A stretch of DNA of 35,066 nt from Cymbomonas tetramitiformis (Eukaryota > Chlorophyta > Pyramimonadophyceae > Pyramimonadales > Pyramimonadaceae). Shown here piece after piece: positions 8,848 to 20,000 of this stretch; the stretch's first letter is position 1; every line of letters starts with the position of its first letter. The position numbers and the translations under genes are program-made. The notes beneath the pieces were generated by a model, which saw only the letters and a program-made list of their open reading frames with translations, was not told where the DNA came from and did not search any database. Location of the stretch: contig LGRX02029042.1 of NCBI GenBank assembly GCA_001247695.2, positions 1-35,066 of the forward strand, read 5' to 3'.

Positions 8848-9491
8848 TGTCTATTACCCGACGTTAGGTTGGGTTAACCCAACTTAGTATAAGAGCACGT
8901 GGGGGCTTCCTCGAAGCTCCTGTGAAAATTTGGAGACCTATGTTGGCAAGTTCTCGAGCTGCTCTTTCTTTGATGTCGTGTCAAAATTTTGATCCGAGCT
9001 CATCTCGACCCTCAAAATATGCGTTGAAGTGGCATGGGTATTTGTCATTTTTGTAAAGTTGGGTTAACCCAACTTAGCTTCAAAAGCACGTGGGGGCTTC
9101 CTCGAAGCGCCTATGAAAATTTGGAGACCTATGTTGGCACGTTCTCGAGTTGCTTTTTCGCTAATGTCGTGTCAAAAATTTGATTCGAGGTCATCTTGAC
9201 CCTCAAAATATGCATTGAAGTAGCATGGGTATTAAAAACCCCCAAAATTCCTTGAAAATACCACACAGTTTTGCACCCCTTTGCATATTCACCCATTTTT
9301 CTCACCGATCAAATGGATTTGCCTAACCATGCATATACGTGTACGAAGGAGGACATTTTCGCCGTCATTTTGAGCTAATAAAATATAGCATCCGGTAACT
9401 ACAGCTCTCGATAGCGCCATCGGAACTAAGTTGGGGTACCATTACTTAAACCCCCTTTAGGTTGGGTTACCCCAACTTTGGGTAATATACA
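8848..9491. mobile_element. 644-bp inverted-repeat element inserted in the minisatellite
   Basis: The left end reads TGTCTATTACCC and the right end GGGTAATATACA, so the ends are inverted (TGT-x-TATTACCC). Both sides carry the 4-base direct repeat TAAA (8844-8847 and 9492-9495); removing the element and one TAAA restores a normal minisatellite unit. Near each end and again in the middle lies a palindrome of the AAGTTGGG/CCCAACTT type (about 8868, 9056, 9461). There is no ORF of note, so it is non-autonomous. TG...CA ends would also fit a solo LTR with a 4-base duplication, but the inverted termini and repeated palindromes favour a MITE-like DNA element. The superfamily is not known. Confidence 0.8.
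8866..9231 (+). repeat. 190-bp imperfect tandem duplication inside the element
   Basis: Two copies (8866-9055 and 9056-9231) each begin with the GTTGGGTTAACCCAACTTAG palindrome. They continue through the shared stretches GCACGTGGGGGCTTCCTCGA and AAAATTTGGAGACCTATGTT to a shared GCATGGGTATT. They differ at scattered positions. Confidence 0.85.
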
Positions 9492-9495
9492 TAAA

Positions 9496-10757
9496 GCAGT
9501 GCCGCGCTCGCAGCCCCGGGTAAGAAGTGGCGCGCTCGCAGCCCCGGGGAAGCAGCGCCGCGCTCGAAGCCCTGGGGAAGCAGTGGCGCGCTAGCAGCCC
9601 CGGGGAAGCAGCGCCGCGCTCGCAGCCCCGGGAAAGCAGCGCCGCGCTCGCAGCCCTGGGGAAGCAGCGCCGAGCTCGCAGCCCTTGGGAAGCAGTGGCA
9701 CGCTAGCAGCCCTGGGGAAGCAGCGCCGTGCTCGCAACCCCAGGGAAACAGTGGCGCGCTCGCAGCCCTAGGCAAGAAGTGGCGCGCTCGCAGCCTCGGG
9801 GGAAGCAGTGGCGTGCTCGCAACCCCAGGGAAGCAGCGCTGCGCTCGCAGCCTCGGGGGAAGCAGTGGCGCGCTCGCAGCCCCGGGCAAGAAGTGGCGCG
9901 CTCGCAGCCCTGGGGAAGCGGCGCCATGCTCGAAGCCCTGGGGAAGCAGTGGCGCGCTAGCAGCCCCGGGCAAGAGATGGCGCGCTCGCAGCCCCAGGGA
10001 AGGAGCGCCGCGCTCGCAGCCCCAGGGAAGCAGTGGCGCGCTCGCAGCCCCGGGCAAGAAGTGGCGCGCTCGCAGCCCTGGGGAAGCAGTGGCGCGCTCG
10101 CAGCCCCAGAAAAACAGTGGCGCACTCGCAGCCTCGGGGGAAGCAGTGGCGCGCTCGCAGCCCCGGGCAAGAAGTGGCGCGCTAGCAGCCCTGGGAAAGC
10201 AGCGCCGCGCTCGTAGCCCCGGGGAAGCAGTGGCGCGCTCGCAGCCCCGGGGAAGCAGTGGCGCGCTCGCAGCCCTGGGGAAGCAGTGGCGCGCTCGCAG
10301 CCCTGGGGAAGCAGTGGCCCGCTAGCAGCCCCGGGGAAGCAGTGGCGCGCTCGCAGCCCTGGGGAAGCAGTGGCGCGCTCGCAGCCCCGGGCAAGAAGTG
10401 GCGCGCTCGCAGCCCTGGGGAAGCAGCGCCGTGCTCGCAGCTTCGGGGAAGCAGTGCCGCCCCCGCAGCCCGAGGGAAGCAGTGGCGCGCTCGCAGCCCG
10501 AGGGAAGCAGTGGCGCGCTCGCAGCCTCGGGGGAAGCAGTGCCTCGCTCGCAGCCCCAGAAAAACAGTGGCGCGCTCGCACCCCCGGGGAAGCAGTGGCG
10601 CGCTAGCAGCCCTGGGGAAGCAGTGGCGCGCTCGCAGCCCCGGGGAAACAGTGGCGTGCTCGCAGCCCGAGGGAAGCAGTGCAGCGCTCGCAGCCCCGGG
10701 GAAGCAGCGCCGTGCTCGCAGCCCCGGGGAAGCAGTGCCGTCTCGACTGCCCCGAGG
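9496..10757. repeat. 28-bp GC-rich minisatellite, right half
   Basis: About 45 units of the same 28-base repeat as 7852-8843, in the same orientation. Units with AGAAGTGG in place of AGCAGTGG and with CCTCGGGGG in place of CCCCGGGG recur at intervals, showing that groups of units were copied together. Open frames across it are repeat artefacts. Confidence 0.95.
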
Positions 10758-11069
10758 AAGCTGGGTGAGGGTTGAGGGTCTATGGATGGTCACACACCTT
10801 GACGAGCAGGTTGTGGTCTCCTTGAGGCTGCTCATTGTGGTGGCGCACAGCACCTACAATGTGCAATGGGAGTGAAGCCCATTGCACAAGGGGGGGGTAG
10901 GTGTTTAAACCCAACCCGGAGGCTTGAGGGCACGAGGCCCTCCTAAACCCCCCCAAAAAAATATGGAATGTTTAAAGCATATAGCTAATGAATTTACATA
11001 CAATATAGCATGTTACGAATATCATCCGTCAAGAGTTAGAAGATCCTAGATCAGCACCATCTACAACAA
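10758..11069. other. Intergenic, no gene seen
   Basis: This stretch follows the minisatellite. It holds short G-runs and C-runs (about 10890 and 10950) and an A/T-rich part near 10965-11060, which would be the 3' flank of the minus-strand gene ending at 11070. Confidence 0.5.
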
Positions 11070-14000
11070 CTAGGTAGATTCACCATCTACTCCATCTAGA
11101 CACATGCGCTTGCGTTTGGCTGCTCTATCACTGCGTGCCTCCTTCTGTGCGGCAGCACGAGCATCCTCCATCTTTTGTGAGGTGGAGATTGCGCTCCGAG
11201 CCTCTCGCCTGGCGGCTTCAGATATCGGAGTACTTTGCGGCAAATGATGGAAGCACGTTTTGTGCCATGTCACCTGCATGATTCAAACATTTGATTCAGC
11301 TCTTGCAATGCTCTTCAAAAAATTTACATCAATTTCGCAAGGTATTTCTGCACAACTTCCAAGAGCTATTACGAGAGAGCAACGTCCAGATCTAGCATGT
11401 ACCTTGATGCGCGCATAATCTTGCACATCCGTGAAGGCGAAGGTGATTGGTCCATTAATCAGTGACCGATCCCGTTTATTGATCGGGTTATGAGGGTTTG
11501 CTGCCCCATGGTACACGAACGGAAATCCTGCATCAGAAATAGCCATCCATTTATGCCTTGGAATGCATCCGGGCATTGCACCTGAGGGCATGCACCTCTC
11601 AGGCAACCATCTGTTTACGGGCATGCGGACATGTGAGTGAATGCAAAGAGAAAAACTGAACACACCTTGGAATCCGCCAGCGAGCATCATTCCTCGAATG
11701 TTTTGGTGGGCGGCCCAACCTGCTCGAGGTTCCTGTACCACAATCTTGGAGGTGTGCTCCGATTCTGCAAGAACATGAGTCCACTCGATGGTCCATTCAC
11801 TCCAAAAAGGGTTATGACACCAAAAGTAAAAGTCACCGCACCTAGAAAAGTCCCCCACTCGATACGCTGCACCATCAGATGTCAACAATGTTCTACCAGG
11901 CATGTTGGCACTCAGCGCATGCGCATACAATCACTAGAACAAGGTTTTTGCTTAAGTTTGCTTAAGTTTGCTTAAGTTTTCTTAAGTTTGCTTAAGTTTG
12001 CTTAAGTCGGTATAAATCGGTAGAATTATACACCCGATGACATAGGAATGTCACCAAGCCCGCTTCAGGATGCCCCAGGGTTCACGCGAGAGCCCCAGAA
12101 TGACTGGCGCGATGCTAGGAGATATGACTCGAAGAGGCTGGGTTTGTAAAAGGCCAAAGATTTGTCTGGCAGTCGACGATGAGTAATTATACACACTGAA
12201 TCAGTCGAGGTATAAAAGTTTGTGGCAACCTGATTCGCGAAGGCTCGCGTGCACTATAAATATGTCAGGGAATGTCGTGAATGGGGAAAGCCTGTCAGCG
12301 GTGTAGTCCAATCAAAATCGCGATCGTCATCATACCCACGCATGTGACATATATACTGTAAAATAATAAATACTTGGAACACTCGATTTCAAATCGGGCG
12401 AGGGTTTAAACTGCGGCGGGCGGGGCTTATTCGTTCTTTCGAAAGAGAAGGTTTTTTGACCACCTTCCCTTTCCGCCCTAGTAGAAATTTTGAAGTTTGA
12501 ATATATAATAAACATGGCGTCTTCTCCTCCCGCACGTACGTCTGGTAGCAATCGCGCAGCAAGACTCCTTGCTGCGGCGGGACGCTCCAACGGCGGGAAC
12601 GGGGGAGATCCACCGGTGCGAGCTTCAGTTTAAATTTTGTGAAACAGCATGGTCTTTGACCGACGTTTTGCGTTTGTTTTTTCCCCCCACACAGTCGGGT
12701 TATCGGGTGTGCAGGTTGTGGGCCAAGCTGGCCAAGCCGGTGCAGCAGCCGCGTTGGACCTCAATAAGGACGTCAACGAGGAGCCCGCGGGTGAAGAAGG
12801 CGGCGCGCCTGAAGAGCCTGCAGAACCGCCGGTGAGTTTTCTGCGTTTCCTGAAACCGTTTGCATATCTTGAACCTAATTTATGTCACACGTTCCGCCGT
12901 CAGAGGTTGCTTAAAAAGAGACGTGCGTACAACAAGCGTGTTCCACTTGTGTTGGTGTCTGCATGGTGGTCAGCTCGGGAGGGTACTGCTTCGACCGGCC
13001 GGTAAGGTTACATGACAAATGGTTGTTTTTCTTTTCCCCGATGATGTGCCGGTGGGTCGGGAGCGGCGTGCGCGTGGCCTGATTCAAGGCTCGCTGCGCG
13101 CCCCCTGTACCCGTGGCTACATTGCATTTTCGGTCGGGGTAGGTGAGGATCCCAGCCGGTGGGTTAGGAGAGGCGTGCGCGTGTCCTTGTTATTCAAGGC
13201 TCGAGGCGCGCCCCCGGACCCGTGGCTCGGTTGAAACGGGGTGTGGTAGCTGGAATTTTTGAGGTTGTTTCGGGTTGGTGCGGCAGACCGTGGGCGTAAA
13301 TGGGTAGGGCACATTGAATACGTATGGTGCGGTGTGAGGACAACTCCTCTGACACGCGACCATATTAAGGGGGTGTGGCCGGTAGGGTGTATGTGTTTGT
13401 TTTGGGTGGGTGCGGCAGACCGTGGGCGCATGTGGGTTGGGCAAATCGTATATATATGGTGCGGTGTGAGGACAGCTCCTCTGACACGCGACCATATTAA
13501 GGGGGTGTGGCCGGTAGGATGTATGCGTTTGTTTCGGGTCGGTGCGGTGGACCGTGGGCGCATGTGGGTTGGGCACACCGAATATCTATGGTGCGGTGTG
13601 AGGACAAATCCTCCGACACGCGACCATAACAAGGGGGTGTGGCCGGTAGGATGTTGATGGGTGTGTTTGTTTTGGGTCGGTGCGGTGGACCGTGGGCGCA
13701 TTTGGGTTGGGCACACCGAATATCTATGGTGCGGTGTGAGGACAGCTCCTCTGGCACGCGACCATATTAAGGGGGTGTGGCCGGTAGGATGTATGTGTTT
13801 GTTTCGGGTCGGTGCGGTGGACCGTGGGCGCATGTGGGTTGGGCACACCGAATATCTATGGTGCGGTGTGAGGACAAATCCTCTGACACGCGACCATAAC
13901 AAGGGGGTGTGGCCGGTAGGATGTAGATGTGTGTGTTTGTTTTGGGTCGGTGCGGTGGACCGTGGGCGCATGTGGTTGGGCACACCGAATATCTATGGTG

Positions 14001-17000
14001 CGGTGTGAGGACAAATCCTCTGACACGCGACCATAACAAGGGGGTGTGGCCGGTAGGATGTAGAAGTGTGTGTTTGTTTCGGGTCGGTGCGGTGGACCGT
14101 GGGCGCATGTGGGTTGGGCACACCGAATATCTATGGTGCGGTGTGAGGACAAATCCTCTGACACGCGACCATATTAAGGGGGTGTGGCCGGTAGCATGTA
14201 TGTGTGTGTGTTTTGGGTCGGTGCGGTGGACCGTGGGCGCATGTGGGTTGGGGACACGGAATATATTTGGTGCGGTGTGAGGACAGCTCCTCTGGCACGC
14301 GACCATAATAAAATTGTGTGGCCGGTAGGATGTATGTGGCTGTTTCGGGTTGGTGCGGTGGACCGTGGGCGCATGTGGGTTGGGCACACTGAATATATAT
14401 GGTGCGGTGTGAGGACAGCTCCTCTGACACGCGACCATAACAAGGGGGTGTGACCGGTAGGATGTATGTGGTTGTGTCGAGTTGGTGCGGTGGACCGTGG
14501 GCGCATGTGGGTAGGGCACACGGGATATATTTGGTGTGGTGTGAGGACAGCTCCTCTGACACGCGACCATATTCAGGGGGTGTGGCCGGTAGGAGTTATG
14601 TGGTTGTTTCGGGCCGGTACGGCGGACCGTGGGCGCATGTGGGTTGTGGCGTGTCGTATGTGTGTAACATCATTAAATATAATACTAGGTCTGATAGAGG
14701 AGGGCGGTTGCTGCACCTTTTGCAAGACCAAGAAACGCAAAACCCGCAGCCGTAACAACAAGTCCAAGCGTCTTAAGAAAAAACTAGTGAAGTTGGAAAG
14801 GGCACATAGTGCACTTGAAGCTTCTGTCGAGGAGAAGAAACCCCTTCCACAAGCACCGCTTCCCATATTCGTGGGTGGTTGCTCGGAGTACTACTCCCAG
14901 CTCACGTCCGTGAACAGTCGTCACCCACGCACAACCGCCTGGCGTTACGGCCCGGATGTCGCGCGCACTCTGGCGCAGAACTGCAACTTGGGTGAAGTCT
15001 CCTACAATATGGTCACGTTCTCAAATCCTTTAGGTCCGGCGAAAAAGTGCGACGGCGGTTTCGCGTCAACCAGAGTCGGTTGCACCCTCAACGGCACAGT
15101 TCCTTTGGTGTACAAAGAGTTCAGTCTAAAGCACTGGCCAAGCGCGTCAACCCGCTTTTCCGAGTTTGCTCGGGAACTATACATGACGACCCTCGCCGCG
15201 AATTCAGCTCCGCAGTACGTGTCGCCCATACTCCACTTCGGTTTGCGGCAGCTTGGCGAACGAGAACGTCCCGCATGTGCACCGTTCTTACTTTCCATGG
15301 ACCACGGCATCTCCCTGGACGCCTTCCTGGCACAACCGCCCGTGGCTGTTACCATGACCTTCAAGAGAGACCTGTGCGCCAGAATCTTGACAGGCTTTGC
15401 TGCGCTGCATAAAGCCGGTATCTCCCACGGGGACGTCCGGGCAACAAACATGGTGCTTTCCCCGACGAGGCCCGACAGCTTGGTCATCATCGACTTCGGG
15501 CTATCAAGGCGGCAGCATAGGGAAGGGCTGCCTGAAGACCACTACCGAAGGCACCGATGGACCTCCGGAACGCCTGACGATGCACATCAGAAGCCTGGAT
15601 CCGTGTATGCGCCGGAGTACAGTAATGGAGGACCGACACCTGCAACCGACATGTGGGCGATTGCCCCGATCCTCGTGCGCATCTTGATTCGAGATTCACG
15701 TGACGCCCTTAAGAGAGTTAATGATGATGCCACCAGCGCGACTGTGCATGACATCCTGGGGAAGCGGTCGAGCAATACCTATGTCAGCCGTGCAATCTGG
15801 AACCCAGTTATGGACTGCGTGCACCGCGAGCCCGCGAAACGGCCATCCGCCGCTAGCCTTGCCCGTCTTTTTGTGGCCTCCGAGGCGGCTACCGATGGCA
15901 AGTTAGTGATGTCTGGGAAACCAATAAGCGCCATTGGATGCTAACCTAAGAGGTAGGTTCGTCGCCGATGTTTTCGTATAGGGTATTGGATGATGTTCAT
16001 ATGTTCCCGCCTGATGCCTGCATTGCGGCTGCAAAGCTGCCTTCCTGGCATGCGATAAATCACAGCGATCCAGCCAGTTGGATGGAGATGGTTGGTTTTT
16101 TTACTTCTGAAAACCTACGTACCATGCCTTTTGCTGCAGGTAACATCCACACCTCCGTCGACGAGACGGAGCGCTCCCTGCAGGACGAGGGCCATGCCTT
16201 CCGGCGGAGCATGACCGCCTCACCAAGGTGGCGAAGACAATAAACGCGGCAAGTGGCAATGTTACTTCGAGATGGCGTGTGACGAAGCTACCTACGTGGC
16301 CGGCCAGTATTGGGGCCATGCGCATGCCTGGGGAACTGTACGGCCCCGACGAGCAATTAACGGAGAACCAGACCTCACATGACAGCGCGGTACCAGAGAA
16401 TATGTCGTTCGACCTAGAGGAGGTGCCTGACCTTCTTAAAGCAAGTGCCGATGGCTTCTCAGACGAGGAGGGACCTGACGACGCGGAGACCGCACGGCTA
16501 CTGGGGCAGCTACGTCTGGAAAGTGATGCCACCGAGTATAACGAAAACATATTTGTCCAGGTACGTACGACAGCAACATTCTTGTGTGCTAAGTGTATTG
16601 CCAGCCCACAACGGGTGTATAAAGAACTAACAATGCGGTATGGGGTTCGTACGCACGGTTTGAAAGCAGGCCTTCCATGCCCACGGTTGCGACCAGGCGT
16701 GGCCAACAGACTACGACGTGTGGGACGAGCGCACGGCCACGGAGGCAGGTCTCATGGATGAACTCTTGCGCACGGCCGAGGAAGGGCAGGACGTGGACAT
16801 GCCTGAGGAAGAAAATGTAGTGGACATGCCTCCGCCGGAGAACCTGCAATGGGACATCCGCCCAGGTGAACCGCTGTTTATTGACAATCCGGATAATGAT
16901 ATAACCGTTGGTGAGGCGGTCTGCTACTTCATGCAGTTGCGAATGGACCAAGGCTGGTCACGGCCAGCTTTTGACAGATTTCTGAAGGTCCTGCTCATGC

Positions 17001-20000
17001 TGATGGGTGGGCCTACCCGATGTCGCTTGCCAAGCACCCTATATAGGATGCGGACTTACATGCAAGTAGAAGATCACATGGCATATGCGGTTCATGTATG
17101 CCCGCGGTGGTGCCGACATTTCCCCCGAGAGCCAGATCCGAGGAAATGGGACCCAATGGAGGAGTGCGGTGTGGTGCTGGAGAAAGACGAAGCGGGTATC
17201 GTTGTCAAGCGCTGCAAGGGAAGACGGTTTGAGGTTGTGAAAACCGCGGACGGGGAGAAGTTGCGCCCGAAGGAGTGGTTCTATTATTTCCCGATCGAGG
17301 ATACCATCCGAAGATGGATGGAATGCCCAGAGTTTTGCAAGGCCCGTGCCCGCCGAGACGCGCGCTTACAGTGTGACTTCTGGACATCGGAACTGGCGAG
17401 AACCATAAACCGCCACGCGTCCGTTAAGGGCGCTCTCTTACAGGACGCTCCTAGGATCGAAACCCCCGTTGGAGGTGATCCTTATGTGGAATACGCCGAG
17501 CACCACGTGATGGTGATTTCCCCCGGGGCGGATGACTGTCAAGTGTTCAACTCAGATGTTGGGTGACCCCCCCCCACACCATCTTGCACACCCCATATAT
17601 ACACAAGCATGTCGTGCAACCAGCCGCCGCGGATGCAACTGGCTGAGCGCGTGCGCGGGGATGTGGAGTGCAGGTCTTACTCCATGGGTGTCGGGGTGGT
17701 CAAAAGCGAAGACCTTCATTACTCGGTACGTATGAAGATGGTGGATCTGGATGGTGGAGTGGCTACAGGTTAATCCAGGTATCCAGCGTAGCTTGTGGCT
17801 TGTGGCATTATTAGCTTATTATGGTGGCAGTAGCAAGCTTGCAAGGGGAGAGGGGAAGGAAAAGAGAGGGGAAGGGAAAGTGCGAGGAAGCGCGCCTCGT
17901 AAATGTGTGGCATCTCGGACTTTCACCGAGATCTCCAAACCAAGGGTTTGGCGCTCTGTTTTAGGTAACGCCACTTGCACTCTGCAGGAATCTGAAGCCA
18001 AATGCTATCGCATATCTTTGAGGAATGGAAGGTGGAATGGGGGTGGCACGAATGCAGATGAGGCACCGTGACAAGTTTCACAAGTACCTATGGATGACAA
18101 AAGGGCCACGGCAGAAGATTGTTAATCCGTTGGTGGTATGGGGGCTCTTCGAAGACGAGATGCTCAGCCTGAGTAAGGGTCAGACAGTGGACGGAGCAGC
18201 TTTTGTGGTGCACGATGCGTTCCTCAAGAAATCTTACCAGCTGACCGTGATCCTGGGAATGGTGTATGCCGACTCCGTTATGCGGATAACGATGGGCAGG
18301 TTCATGGGAATTAGCAGTTACCGCGCCGATCCGTACAGTCTGTTTGAGGGAACTGTTGGTCCGGGGGGGGCGAGGGATGTATTTCCGGGGCTATTTCAAG
18401 GAAGTGGAGCAGCAAGGATGGACCAACTCTAAAGGGTCAAAGAAGGTGTGGGCGGACGATGCCGATGCAATGATCACTAAGCGGATGCACGCCTCGATGG
18501 TGGCGAGCACAGAATCGGGCGCCGAACCAGCACACGCCACAGGGAGACACGGACGAGGTGCCTTGGAGCGCATTCCGTACTTTGACCCGATGCACGCATA
18601 TGCCCACCCATTCGCACATTGTGTGTTGTACGGGAATGTAAAGAGGTGCCTCAAGCTCTGGTTTGGCAAGCTGAGCAACAACACGCACCCTAGGCTGGTT
18701 CTGCCGAAAGCGATTGTTGATGAGATCCAAAGCCGGGCAGCCCTCATCCAACCGCCTCACGACATAGGCCGCCCGTACCATTGCGTGGTGAAGTACTTGG
18801 GTGCGTACACGTTCAGTCTTCCCTGCTCATTATTTCAGAAAGAGGCTCAAACGCACTGATGATAGCAGCGTTTGGCGCTCTGTTTGAGCTAATGCCACGA
18901 ACGAATTGCAACCTGACGAAAACTGTCGCCAAAAAGATAGGGTTGCCAAGTGTGCCTCCATCTTTTCTGCTTTTCGATGAGAAGCTTCCATCGAAAAGAA
19001 GAAAAGATGGAGGCACACTTGGCAACCCTATCTTTTTGGCGACAGTTTTTGTGAGGTTGCAATTCGTTCGTGGCATTAGCTCAAACAGAGCGCCAAACGT
19101 TGTGCTTATCTGAAATGACTCGCGACATGTGCAGGGTACGTGAGGGTGCGGCTGTGCCTGACCTATCCATGAACAAGCGCAATGGTGTTTGTCGTTATGG
19201 GGAGTGCGTGTGCTGTTGTGTTAGTTTGTGTAAATCGTACCCGGGGAGGGGTGTTGGGGGGCAGGTATGTGGACCATGGAGGATTTCCTGAATTTCGTGG
19301 TATACTACTCACCTTGGTGTTTGGCGATCTGCTGGTCCATTGGAACATGGTCATGGAGGCTGCCTGACAACACCTGCGGCGGGCGGTGTTGCATTACACG
19401 CGAGGGATGGTAACAGCAGATAGCCCCCTCACGGAGACGGAGGTACGGCGGGCGCGGGAGGTGGCAAAGGAGCATTTGTGGGAGCACGCCGCGATCATGG
19501 AAGATAAGGGCCCGGCGAAGATGCTTACATTCAACATGCGTCTGGCGGTGGTGCACCTGTTCCGGCAAGAATACTATCTAGGGGATGTGGGTGCGGCCAT
19601 GGAGTTCTGGGTGGAACGAGGTATTCAGCGGGCGAAAGAAATCGTGAAAGACTCTCACGTCAAGAACAAGCCTGTGGAGGCCATCATGAATGGGACGTGC
19701 GAGAAGCTCGCCCTGGAGGCATATGTAAGCTTGCATCCAACAATGCGCTCCCTACCGGAGTTAGCCAACGAGCTTTACCCCGGCCAAGCAGCGGTCTCGG
19801 TTGGGCTTGTGGACCCAGCCGCGGAGGCTAAGACATCTCCTTGCTATTTCATGGGTACCGGCAGGCGCGTAGCTCACGACGCACCCGTCCTCGCAAGCTG
19901 CTTAGCACAACTGCAGCATTTGGTTGGCATGTTGCACCCCCGGCAGCAGGGCGCACAGGCATTATGCACGTGCGATATCATTGTGTACTTGAGGATGTCC

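Noticed and set aside
7679..8887. Long open frames on both strands across the 28-bp array (up to 370 codons)
   Set aside because: The unit is 28 bases without stop words, so frames cycle every 84 bases and stay open on both strands. The product is a pure repeat with no start or splice context.
7852..10757. CRISPR array
   Set aside because: Units are contiguous with no unique spacers, and the DNA is eukaryotic.
9467..10875. Open frames of 120-290 codons across the second half of the array
   Set aside because: Same cause as for the left half: repeat-driven openness in several frames on both strands.
11611..11665. A 55-base intron in exon 3 of the minus-strand gene
   Set aside because: Plausible GTGTGT and AACAG ends exist, but removing it breaks phase with the next exon, while the frame is open through it.
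12649..13005. Frame of 118 codons reading through 12.65-13.0 kb
   Set aside because: It crosses a good pyrimidine-rich acceptor and the donor CCG|GTGAGT; only the exon 12715-12831 is supported, though a short extra exon near 12901 remains possible.
13117..14570. Minus-strand His/Pro/Arg-rich frames and plus-strand frames in the 131-138-bp array
   Set aside because: They arise from the tandem repeat; the region fits a single intron of the kinase gene.
18781..19113. ORFs on both strands of about 87-110 codons at 18.8-19.1 kb
   Set aside because: They read through the two arms of the foldback element, giving mirror-image proteins; this is an intron.
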